From Straminergon stramineum (Eukaryota > Streptophyta > Bryopsida > Hypnales > Calliergonaceae), in NCBI GenBank assembly GCA_963920665.1, contig OY987263.1, positions 25,408,547 to 25,472,546 of the forward strand: a stretch of DNA of 64,000 nucleotides. The letters are read 5' to 3'. Each line of letters begins with the position of its first letter. The first letter of the stretch is position 1. The translations under genes and the position numbers were made by a program. Below are positions 35,481 to 45,922 of this stretch, one piece after another. The notes beneath the pieces are model-generated. The model saw only the letters and a list, made by a program, of their open reading frames with translations. It was not told the DNA's origin and ran no database searches.

Positions 35481-35525
35481 GTTACAAGTGAGACTGAATT
35501 ATATTCATTCAGTCTCACTTGTAAC
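35481..35525. repeat. Perfect 19-bp hairpin
   Basis: GTTACAAGTGAGACTGAAT (35481-35499) is exactly complementary to 35507-35525 across a 7-nt loop, and the flanks continue to pair imperfectly (ACAAA with TTTTGT). It is a foldback element or a strong RNA hairpin if transcribed. Confidence 0.8.
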
Positions 35526-36255
35526 TTTTGTACCTACAGGTATGTTCACACTTGATGTTAAAGAGTATTGTTACTGAAGGCCTAAGGAATGAACTTAGAC
35601 CTATTTTTGGACTAGATTCATGATGCAAACAACACCCCGAACACCAAGTGCATAGTGATGCATAGTGATGTAAGTCAACCATTTATGAGCTCTGTCCATC
35701 AAGATGCGCATCACTGAATGAGACCTCCGTCCCCATGTGCTGTAACTTAAATTGCAAAAGGAGAATTTGTCTGTCAGTCAGCACAGGAGTGTCAATGCAA
35801 ACTAAGTTAAGTTAAGCAGAAGGTATACACTAAACATTAAAGGCTGAAGACTGGGTCCAGATGCAGAACTTCGATGTCACCCCCCCCTGTCTTGACGTTT
35901 CAGCAACTTCCATTGAAAAGCAATTTGATAGAGACGGGTAGTCAAGAGTTAAGCCACAGGACGAGTTGAAGTTTTGATCGGGATGATGACAATGTGGCAA
36001 CTGGAGAGAGCTGGGCACTACACCCAAAATGGCACCCTGCTGAAAACCGCCATCAGGCATTTGTGGGCGTACATCTTCAAAATAGATACTTACATTCCTT
36101 TACTTGAATGTGTCAAAATTATTTAAAAAAAACACACAAAAAAAAAAATGTATATGTGTATTGAAGCAATGATTTTAAAATATCTACCCCCTAAACAATT
36201 TGGATTTGGCTTCATTACTTTTGCGTGGGGTATCCACATTCTAATAGTACAGGTA

Positions 36256-36458
36256 GAATCTCCCTTAGTGCATGGTGTTGGGACTATGCACTAAGAGAGG
36301 TTTATGCACTTAGGGAAGCCATAGGGCCACTTGTCATTTCATCTTGAATCATGCACCACATGTCTTGTCATCTTGAATCATGGGCATGGGCCACCTACTG
36401 TCTACAAACTCTCTTAATGCATGTTATGTTCCAGGGGAGGGTGCACTAAGAGAGGTTC
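36256..36458. mobile_element. Putative foldback element, TTAGTGCA ends
   Basis: GAATCTCCCTTAGTGCAT and GTGCACTAAGAGAGGTTC are inverted with a few mismatches. Between them TGTCATCTTGAATCATG is directly repeated. Boundaries are approximate. Confidence 0.4.
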
Positions 36459-36470
36459 AATGTGTAGTAA

Positions 36471-36725
36471 CTACACAAAATAGTGAAATTAGGTTGCCTT
36501 CACAATAAGGTTGCCTTAGAACAAGAGAATGACTTTAGAAGCCATCAAAGTCAACAAATATTTCTAAAAATATTTTCATTTGTACAAATGGAGATTCGTA
36601 AGTCCCAATTACAACAATACCTAATTCAAAAGTAGTGCATTCTTGTACAATAACTGAAAATATTTAAATAGTGTCAAATGTCGAGAAATTAGTGTGGGGC
36701 AACCTAATTTCACTATTTTGTGTAG
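36471..36725. mobile_element. Inverted-repeat element of about 255 bp, CTACACAAAATAG ends
   Basis: A 28-bp perfect terminal inverted repeat (36471-36498 and 36698-36725) begins CTACACAAAATAGTGAAATT. The interior has no coding capacity. It appears to interrupt a copy of the AAGGTGGGTACC family, whose right end follows at 36730-36775. Confidence 0.7.
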
Positions 36726-36896
36726 GTACAATAGCAAAAAGTGGTGGTTTTAGGGGTACCCACCTTATTGGGCACCCACACCATAAGCATTGAATTCTTA
36801 CTAAAAAAATAGAAGGAATTTTGTATAATAGGTGTTTTCAAAGGGATAGTAGTCACTTAATGTGCACTATATCCCCTCAAGTTTATGGACTTTGGC

Positions 36897-38760
36897 GGCC
36901 TTTTACAATCATCACTAAACTCAATTAATGAACCTATAAAGGTTTCTTTTCAAAATTCAACCACACATATTTGTACTAGACTAATATATGAATGATTGTG
37001 TGGAAAAAAATTTAGGAAATTTGAATGCATGGATTGAAAGATTATATTGTTTGAAGTTAGGAAAAAACTTTTGACCTTGCTTGACAAGGCCAAGAGACGT
37101 CAACTCCTCCTAGAATGAGATTTTTACACTATATATGGTTATTTTTTACATTTGCATCTTGTATCATATAAGTTATATACTTGCCAAATTTCAAAATTGT
37201 CAATGAAATAACCTCTCTACACCACCAATTTTATTTGGTGGTGAGCAAGGGGATTTTATTTTGCAACTTGAAGCTTGGAAGAAGTCACTTTGGAAATTTG
37301 TTGTGGAATAGATACTCAAATCTCTCATGCACTTCAACAAGCAATATGGGATATTCAAAGAATTGTATTTTCATTTGTCTACACATAGACACATATATAT
37401 TGTACCTATATTTGTATGTATCTATTGCTTCTATATTTGTATTCTTATTTGGAAATGGTGAATTCCTTTTTTTCCTTTTTTGTGGCCTTGATTTTATAGA
37501 AGCCACTAGGTAGTGTTTTGTCTAGATACTAATTCAGTCAAGTATTTCCTCCCTCAAAACCCCACATCTAGGATCTTATAACAATTGATGATAGGATTGG
37601 GGTGATAATGAACATTTTATTCTTTATATTATATTCTACAATTGATTATATTTAACTCGTATAGGACAAAGGGGGTTCTTCAAGAGAAATTGTCAAAAAT
37701 TGTCAATTTTTGGTTGATCGATTCAAATTGAAAATTCAAACTTAAGAAAAAAACTATTCAACTATACACAGGCATAGTAGCTTATTATGTCAATGTGTGC
37801 AAATTTTTGGAGGCCACTTGATCCCATGGACTACGAGATTATATCATTTAAAGTTTTAACTTGAAAAGAAATTGACTGTGATAGACAAGATCGTCAAACT
37901 CCAAGACCTCTTGGATAAAAAAATTCCTTATAGAAAAAAGAAGATTTACACCATTCATTAGTGCCTCATGTTAGGTAGGCTCGTGCAAACTTTCAAAAGA
38001 AAACAAGTGTCTACCTTATTGTAAATCACCCTTTGATACAAGGTTGTCAAGTTGTCAAGTAATCCAACCATACACTACCCAATTTTTGATGATTTCTTGT
38101 ACATTGAGAAATTCTTTTGGGGAATTGAAATGATGAAAATAGAGACAAAATAGAGATAAACATTTCAAATATGTGGAATAAACACAAAATCTTTGACTTT
38201 ATAGATTGTAGGATTATAGTGTTTGAAGTTACAAGAAAATGTTGTTTTTTAAATACCTTATTATAGTTATCAAAGTTTAAGTCCTCTTGGAGTGTGATTC
38301 TAGAATTAAATTAGTATTATTTGATAATATCTTGCCATACCATATTAGTTACATATACTAGTAGAAAAGGTGGTCTTTAGGCACAAGGAATAGTGCCAAA
38401 GCATGGTGTCCAACCACCATATTGACATTAGTTTGGTGCCAATTTAGGCCTTGGGCACTGCACTCAAATACTATTAATTGGTTTACAAAGACCACTCTTC
38501 TATTAGTCATACATGCCAAAGTTCAAAAGGTAGTGATGGGTTTAGTAAAAGATGCCCAAATGATGTTGGAAGTGCTAGAATTTTTCCTTGTTATATTTCA
38601 CCCAAGCATCTTAATGGAATTTTTTTTTCTTCTCCAAAAAGATGGTTAGTGACCTAACCTTGTGTCAAAATTTCAAAAATAGCCAATCAAAATTGACTTG
38701 GTAGGAACTTACCCAGAGATTTAATTGTCCGTTCAATGGGTAATCAACCTTTAAAGGTCA
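36897..38760. other. Spacer with solo fragments of the TTAA-family core
   Basis: The core motif GATTGAAAGATTATATTG lies near 37030, with variants near 37845 and 38210, so this stretch probably consists of several truncated TTAA-family elements. I cannot assign reliable ends. Open frames at 37181-37513 and 38422-38649 show no recognisable domain. Confidence 0.45.
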
Positions 38761-39287
38761 AGGTTCAAGATAATTACACCTAATTGATACTCATAAGAGC
38801 ATATCATTGATTTTGGATGCACTTTGAAAAATCATAAATTAGTCATATGGTGTCTAAATACACCTACTTCAAGAACCTATAATTCCTTTGACTCCCAACA
38901 AGATACAACAAAATTTAAACACCATAATAATAGAAACCAAGCTCAAATGCTTATTTGGATAGTTTTAGGAACAATTATCCAAAGAGGTTGTCTTTTGTGG
39001 GTGCGTATGTAGCAAATGCAATGAAGTATATAGGAGTTGTGATTGGCCCTAAAATTCTAGTGACTACTTGCAACCCAAAATAGGGACACCTTATGCATTA
39101 TACACGTAAGCATTGTGCATTCGCAACTTAGTACCTTACCTTTCGAAAGCACCTTCATGAGAATTCACCTATTGAAAGCACTTTAGTGGAATTCAACTTT
39201 TGTGAGATACTCTCAATTCCTTGAAAATTTGTATATACTCATTAATAATATTTTTACAATAAAAGTCATATTGAGTATATTTATTTA
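38760..39287. other. AT-rich spacer with a partial TAACTACACC-family copy
   Basis: About 38850-38965 loosely follows the middle and right part of the family seen at 63420-63691 (CTCCCAACAAGATACAACA and ATAATAATAGAAACC). Nothing else is supported. Confidence 0.4.
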
Positions 39288-39291
39288 TTAA

Positions 39292-39751
39292 CCTCTAAAG
39301 TATAAAGTGTTTCTTCAAAAATTTATCCTACCTTACACTTTGGAGTAGCAAAGGCAGGTTTAGGCAACATGTGCGAAATTCTTCTTGTACTTATGGAATT
39401 TGGCAAGTATACTACTTACATGATACAAGGTGCAATTGTAATCCCCCCTTATGTATAGTGTAAAATTTTCACTCTAGCAAGAGCTTAAGTCTACTAGCCT
39501 TGTCATGCAAGGTTCAGAAAAAAAATCGTCTAACTTCAAACATTATAATCTTTCAATCTATGCATCAAAGGTTTCTGAATTTTTTTCCCACACATTCATA
39601 CTATAGACTAGTACAATTTTTGTATCGTTAAATTTTGGAAAATAATCTCTTTTTTTTCTCCTTCATCCCACTTTTTCTCATTGCCCTAAAAAGTGACAGT
39701 TTTCCACAATTCCTTTTCTGGAATATAATATGCCTCGACCCTTTTGTGGGG
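39292..39751. mobile_element. TTAA-flanked element (460 bp)
   Basis: TTAA lies at 39288-39291 and 39752-39755, with ends CCTCTAAAG and CTTTTGTGGGG. It contains the family core on the minus strand (CTTCAAACATTATAATC near 39540). The open frame at 39635-39838 spans its right edge and is not a gene. Confidence 0.65.
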
Positions 39752-39755
39752 TTAA

Positions 39756-40320
39756 TAATCAATTGCAATAAAGCCCATTCCGTCGGAACTTTGAAGATCA
39801 TAATGTCCGTATGCATGCAATGGGGGACCTGCATGTGACAAAACTGAACCTTTGATAGCAACTGATCGGTCCCCCTGCCTTTGGAGCAAGTGAGCGAGCA
39901 TTTGACGTAATGCAGTGGGTAAAGTGTTATTGTAGATTGGGGTCAGGTGGGGGAGGGGGCGGCGCTGCACAGAGGCTCCAGGCTTGCAGCACTGGCTGGT
40001 CGCCCCAAGCAAAGGAAAGGGAAAAGGAAAAGGAAAGGAAGCAAGCTCTCCCCCCCTCGTCCTTTGTCCCTCCCCTTTGGCCGGCAGGTGGAGCAGTTGG
40101 ACGGACTTGGACATCATCGCCAGGATGTCCAGAACTCAATCGCTCTGACTAGTGGAATGAAATAATGGTTCTGTTCAATTCGATCCAATTCGCCACATTT
40201 CATGCTCAAAAATCCGTACTGATTTAATTTAATTTAATTTAACAATCGGGGCAATCTTCCAGCTCACCAGGCATGTTCTCAAATGGGAAAGGAGAGGACG
40301 GTCTATGTGGCATCCTGAAA
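39756..40320. other. GC-richer patch, no gene recognised
   Basis: Base composition jumps around 39880-40160, with GGGGGAGGGGGCGGCG and AAAGG repeats (40005-40040). Overlapping open frames on both strands arise from this composition. None shows a domain or a consistent start, and none is called. Confidence 0.5.
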
Positions 40321-40326
40321 CAAATA

Positions 40327-40407
40327 TTCTGTTTGTCTCAAAATAATTCCTGTGTTGCATTTGTATTTTACAAAAGAAACACTGGAATTATTTTGAGATA
40401 GAGGGAG
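40327..40407. mobile_element. Stowaway-like miniature element (81 bp)
   Basis: The right end ATAGAGGGAG, read inward from the right as CTCCCTCTATCTCAAAATAA, matches the inverted left end (TCTCAAAATAATTCC at about 40336-40350). TA flanks both sides (40325-40326 and 40408-40409). The CTCCCTC start, small size and TA target fit Stowaway (Tc1/mariner) elements of plants. Confidence 0.75.
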
Positions 40408-40441
40408 TACATTGATTGAAGTCTTTGTGCATCATAATATG

Positions 40442-40521
40442 CACTATAACAAAAGTTTGGTAAAAAATGAATCGGATTAGATTTTGAGTGTGTTTTTGTT
40501 TTACCAACTTTTGTTATAGTG
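40442..40521. mobile_element. 80-bp CACTA-type miniature element
   Basis: The ends CACTATAACAAAAG and CTTTTGTTATAGTG are perfect inverses and continue with one offset to about 23 bp. ATG flanks both sides (40439-40441 and 40522-40524), a 3-bp duplication. Confidence 0.8.
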
Positions 40522-40524
40522 ATG

Positions 40525-41750
40525 CTTACATTTTGGGAGGGCTATTTTGAGGTATTTCTGTACCACATTGTTTACAGTGAGTGTGTGTTGATTGGATACT
40601 TCAACTTTGATCAATTGAATAATTTATTGTCCACCTTAGTAGAAAGATGTTCGTTATTTTTTTGCAAATACAAGATACTAATACAAAGTTCTTGTTGCAA
40701 TGTAACATTAATTGAAATTAGGAGTACATGTATTGGATGAAAAACATTTAGGATGAAATAGTTGGGATGAAAACATGACCACTTTTGTGACAACAAGTCG
40801 TGATAGGGATTCACGACAATTTGTACTGAATATAACAAATACAAGATATGGGGCCGTTCGGGTATGCTTCAATGAGGTATGTAGGTCATGAGTCATGAGT
40901 CACTCACTTGGTGGGCTTTGGTGTCGAAACAAAGAAACTTGAACCAACCAATCTTGAAGAAAAATTAGAGTCAAGTTGATTCTCCCATTAGAGATGCCTT
41001 TGGATTTTTTAAAAACCCCTTCAAACCCTTATTGATCAAGTGTTCAATTTTTGAATAATGGATGAATACAAATACATCCCAAGCATACAAATATGCATTT
41101 TTTCACCTATCAATTTTTTTAAAGATTCTTGTATTAGTTATTTTACATTTTTATGGGATAGATTTTGAAGACTTTGCTTTGCAAATATTCTATAATTCAA
41201 AGGGTATTGGTAGATCTAGCCTCAAAAAATAATTGTTTTAGTTCAAAAAATGACTCTTTTAAAACAACTTGAATGAGAAAATAAAATACAAATCTTCAAA
41301 AATTGATATAATTAGAGTTTAACATTTTGGACCTTGAGAATAAAAAGTCTATTGAAATCAAAAATTGATTCAATCTACAATTGATTTTACAAGGAATTTG
41401 AAATTCTCCCTTCAAATTTTATTTGAAAAATATTGGTTTGTAAACTAGTTGATCTAACTATATGGATATGACCTATGAATCATATTTTACAACTATTGCT
41501 TAAGAGTAATCATTAGATTATTATTGATTTCTAAGTTGTATTTTTACAATACATATCCACAATTTTGGAAATTTGGACTATTGCCTAGTCTTTAAGGGGT
41601 TAAGGTCCTAGAATCATTAATTACATGTTGAGATATAATTTCTCAACCCATTCAAAACCATGATTGACTAGACATATACTCTAAATTTGTAGTTGCCAAT
41701 TAAAATCCCAACATCCTTGTTCAACAAAAACTAGAATGTTAATTGTTTAA
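40525..41750. other. AT-rich spacer with a right-end TTAA-family remnant
   Basis: CTTTAAGGGGTTAAGG near 41590-41605 looks like the right edge of a TTAA-family element, and the preceding 200 bp resembles the interior of 2522-3094. I could not find a matching left edge. No gene is supported. Confidence 0.45.
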
Positions 41751-41760
41751 CCCTAGTAAG

Positions 41761-42007
41761 GTAACTACCCCTAATTTCAACCCTTTTCTAAAATTGACCC
41801 ATATAAATTCTTGTCTAGAATGTATTCCCACTATTTATGAGAGTCGAGGGTCAATTTTAGAAGCATCTCTTTTAAGCACTTTGAATATTCATAGTTTATT
41901 CATACAATGTCCCAAAAATGCATTCTAAGAGAATCAAGAACCCTTTTTGACTACCAGCAAGACCCCACAAAAAGATTTTCAATTTGATCAATTTTAGGTA
42001 CAGTTAC
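41761..42007. mobile_element. TAACTACACC-family element, copy
   Basis: The left end is GTAACTACCCCTAATTTC and the right end TTTTAGGTACAGTTAC is inverted with mismatches. The interior follows 63420-63691 closely (AATGTATTCCCACTA and AAAAATGCATTCTAAG). Confidence 0.65.
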
Positions 42008-42362
42008 CTTAGAAGATTTGATCTTGTCACTTTGTCATAGTGTGCAGTTAAAAAACCTGGTCTGTTCCTTTGTTAAATGGGCAATCGGATGGGCTACCAC
42101 TTGAAGAACCTCAAATAAATTAAAACCATGCCTTGAAATTGTTCATATGCACAAATTCCTACTATTTTAATAAATGACAAAACTATAAACCCTGTTTGTG
42201 TCCACAGGTGCCTATGATCATGATTTGAGGACCAGTTTGTACTTGTCATCACAATTCACGTGACGAAGAAAATTCAACTATATTTTAAACTCCAAAGCAA
42301 TATGATTGATTACAAGTTTGAAACTGTATACTATGACTTCACATTCGTTCAGACAAGCTAAC

Positions 42363-43062
42363 AGGGGTGTTTCACATTACGTCTTAAGATAAGTCCCAAC
42401 TTTCTAAGCCGGGGTTCAAGGCCAAATTTCAATTATCTTGGGTTGCAAAAAAGGAGTTATTATTATTTTTCAAATGGTGGGACTTGGGACTCATAGTGTG
42501 AAGGTCAAATTTCCCATTTGGGGTTCCAACTTTTTTCTTGTACAATATTTTGTAGCAAATAAGTGCACTCCAAAATGGATCAAAAAGTCAAAATTTATTT
42601 TTCGGACACTTTCAACATCAAATCTGCATTGGAGAGATGTGGAGAAAACTTCATGCCAAATAATAATTAGATGGTATTTACCTCTTCTTTTCTTTTTTCA
42701 AAAAAATTTGTTGGAATTTGGAGCCCAAGTTGGGGTTCCATTTTGGCTACATTCAATTCAACCTCTAAGGCCTACTCCCTTGGTGCCAAAACTTCCAAAA
42801 AGTGTTGTCATATAGATGTTTTGGATTGATGTGGGACTTGGGTTTTCATTTTGACTACATTCAATTTGGCCTCTGAGGGCCAACTTCCTTGGCACCCAAA
42901 CTTCCAAAAAGTGTTGCCATGTAGATATTTTGGAGTGATGTGGGATTTTGGACAAAGTGTGAAGCCTCAAGTCCCAATTTTCAGCTCTCCACCAATCAGA
43001 TTTTGAGAATTCAGTGGGACTTGGGGACTTGGGACATATCCATCGTAGTATGAAATGGCCCT
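42363..43062. mobile_element. hAT-like non-autonomous element (700 bp)
   Basis: The ends AGGGGTGTTTCACATTACG and TAGTATGAAATGGCCCT are inverted with mismatches, flanked by AAGCTAAC and AAGTTAAG (8 bp, 6 identical). TIRs starting with AGGG and an 8-bp duplication are typical of hAT elements. Inside, about 110-120 bp is tandemly duplicated (42727-42835 and 42836-42955), each unit with ACTTCCAAAAAGTGTTG. No transposase is seen. Confidence 0.55.
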
Positions 43063-43310
43063 AAGTTAAGTAGAGGCAAGTGGGAGCAAGTGGGGGTAAG
43101 TGGAAGGCTAGCGGAAAGAGACTGCCGTTTTAGTCAGTGGATTGATTGGCAATGGCAAATGATTAACCTGAACAGCTGAAATGTATGAAACAGTGAGCAG
43201 GTTGGTTGCCAGGGCTGACGGGGAGTGAATCGTTGACGGAGCCGTCCCATGTGATATTGTATGATAGGATTCCTGTCAGCCTTGCTTGGAAGTTGGAACC
43301 TTGAAAACGT
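43063..43310. other. GC-richer short spacer
   Basis: Less AT-rich than the neighbourhood but without a supported gene. The minus-strand open frame at 43163-43408 crosses the left edge of the next element. Confidence 0.4.
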
Positions 43311-43867
43311 AAGGTGGGTGCCCCCCCAAATAGCAACTTTTTGCTACTGGGCCTAGTTACTAATACTAATATTAGACTCTTCAATTTTTCATATTTTTTG
43401 TTTGGCAAGTGAAAGGAGGTTCCAACGCACTGAAGAACATGACATTTGGATATGGTGTGGAAAATTTATGAAGGAACAAAGTTTGGTTCTAAAATAGTTT
43501 CTTCCACATATAGATATGTAATTGATTTTAGAAATGTACACAGAGTGAAGATGGCGATTGAGGATCAGTGGCGCATTTGGGGGTGTCCACATTACATCCA
43601 AAATTGCACCCTACCTAAAACCACCACCATCACTTTTGTGTACATCTTCAAAGTCAATATGTACATTTATGGAAGAAATGATTCATTTGTAGAACATCTA
43701 CCAAAAAACCCATAGGACCAAGCTTCACAACTTTTGCATACAATATCCAATTATCATGTTCTTCGGTGCATTGGAACCTCCTTTTACTTGCCAACAACAA
43801 AATCACACTCTAATAAAAGTAACAAAGGCACAGTAGCAAAAAGGGGCAGTTCGAGGGTACCCACCTT
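43311..43867. mobile_element. AAGGTGGGTRCCC-ended element (about 557 bp)
   Basis: The ends AAGGTGGGTGCCC and GGGTACCCACCTT are inverted. Just inside, GGAGGTTCCAACGCACTGAA (near 43415) reappears inverted near 43770. AGCAA...TTTTTGCTACTG near both ends adds to the terminal repeat. The open frame at 43446-43715 is inside and shows no domain. A shorter relative is at 20576-20847. Confidence 0.6.
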
Positions 43868-44884
43868 TTCTAGAGAAGATGAATTCATGGTTTCCCAAAT
43901 ATTGAAGTGAAGCTGCTCTCGCAATTGGAAGAGTCATCCATGGGCACAATGGCTTGAAAGCCAGTGAATAAAAAAGCCTTTCAGTTGTGTGTCCTTAAAG
44001 TCACCGTTCCTAAATTGTTTCATTGTAGTTTGAGCAGAACCTTATTTGCTTTAAGTTGGGATGCTGCACTATATATATTAATTAGTATATCCCATGTAAA
44101 AGTACTATTGAGTTGAACGTCAATCAAGGAAGACTGGTCTCTAACTTATATTCACAGAACCCTTCTTGAAATGCAAATCAGAACTGTACTGTTTTGATTT
44201 TTTTATTATATAAATTACTTGAGTACAAAACAAAAGGCATATTTAACCCTGAATTGACTCTGAGGGCTTTCTCTGGCACTGTAGAAACAAGAGAATGCAC
44301 CTATTGGTCCAAAAACTGAATCATATTTGAGGGAGACTGTGTCCTTCCAAGGTTAAAAATTAATATGTTCAATACATGAAAATTCAACTACAAGAATGAT
44401 TGTCAATTGAGATGTAAGGTAGACAAGCCTATTACCACCCTGATTTGCAATCTGACTTTGTTGGGGCCAATTCCAAGAAGGGCAAATAGTTTTCATAGGT
44501 GTGTGCTTGTTTTATGAGTCAAACCCAAGTCGAATTATAATTTTCTGATCAAAATTGTAGTTTCTATGAATTTCTGAAGTGGTCTGTCCTAAAATGACAA
44601 AACCACCTATACACTAGAGTCATAAATGTCCTAGAAACAACCTAAAATTGTCATTTCATGTATCTATTAGCATTTGGAAAGTGATCTATAAAGGAGTGAA
44701 CCAATATCCTTAATGGCATTAATTCTTTGATTTTGTCAGAATCTAGAATAGATTTGACTAATTTCTGGACAGATTTAGATGCTTAAATGGATGGAATTGG
44801 GGCCAATTATAGGGTGATGGAATTAGGATGCAGACGGAATTGAGTTTAGGATTGCATTTGTTTCAAAATAAATTAACCCATTAA
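43868..44884. other. AT-rich spacer, no gene recognised
   Basis: No reading frame, repeat boundary or RNA gene that I can support. Confidence 0.5.
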
Positions 44885-45918
44885 ACCCTCAATGGACAAT
44901 TTCCATTGAGGAGACAATTAGAAATTTGGGCAAGCACCTAAGAAGTAAATATTTAATGTATCATTCTGAAATTTTGACACGAGTTGTAGATATGTATTTG
45001 TTTTGGGGGAATAAAAACATTTTAAAATATTTTCTGTCAATTGTATAACTGGATAAAAAGATAGTAGTGTACCTTCTACCATTGCCATAAGGAAAATAAA
45101 ATTTAAAATCATTTTCTATTTTTTCATTTGTAAAAACTCCAAATTTCAATATCTTTTGTGCACCAAGGAGTGCAAGGGCTTTGTTGCAGTGTGAGAGGTT
45201 GCATTCTTGATACAAATAGAAAGTTGTGTGCATGGAGGAGTTTAAGAGCTTTGTTTTGAGGCGTTTGGACATGTGATGTGAAAGTTATGTTTTTTCTAAA
45301 TTAAAAGATAATTTAATTCAATTTTATGATTCATAAAAACTTTCGAATTTGATAATTTTCACATCGCATGTCCAAATGCCACAAAACAAAGTCAACGCAC
45401 CCCTCCTTGCAAAGAGCTTTCCAATGGTACCCAAATTTTTTTTGGGTGCATTGCAGTTTTTCTTAGATCTAAGCATATCAAACAAACAAATAAACAAATA
45501 AACAGATTTAAGCTATAAATACTACCTAAAGTATTTTAGCGAAGTTGGGCAACTCATCCAACTTGTGCTAAATACCTCTTTTACTTGTACTTGACTAACA
45601 TGATATACAATACAAACTTGTAAGGAAAACAAACTATCTTGCTTCAAAAATCTCACTTACTCTAAGAGTAGTCAAAGTCTATTGGGCATGTTCGACAAGT
45701 GAGGAAAAAATCTTTTTGTCCTAACTTCTAATAATATAATCTTGCAATTTTTATAGTCTAAGTTTCCAAATTTTTTTTCCACACATTCACATAGTAGTAT
45801 AGTACAATTTTTTATAGTTCATTTATTTTAAAACATTTTCTCCCATCTTTTCTCAATGCTTTAGAAAGTGACAACTTTTGACATTTTTTGCCAAAAACAT
45901 CCCATTGACTTTTAGGGA
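44885..45918. mobile_element. Probable TTAA-family element with a nested hairpin
   Basis: TTAA at 44881-44884 precedes ACCCTCAATGG; TTAA at 45919-45922 follows CATTGACTTTTAGGGA. The termini match only partly, so the pairing of these two ends is inference. A minus-strand version of the family core lies near 45725-45760. A foldback at 45249-45391 is nested inside. Confidence 0.45.
45249..45391. repeat. Foldback with 35-nt arms
   Basis: Arms at 45249-45283 and 45357-45391 match at 32 of 35 positions; each contains CTTTGTTTTG and TTTGGACATG in inverted orientation. The central 73 nt is AT-rich and itself weakly palindromic. Confidence 0.65.
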
Positions 45919-45922
45919 TTAA

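Noticed and set aside
36600..38760. Pairing TTAACTCGTATAGGAC (37652) with CCTTTAAAGG (near 38748) as one TTAA element
   Set aside because: CCTTTAAAGG is its own reverse complement, so it does not define a right end; the terminal match is too weak.
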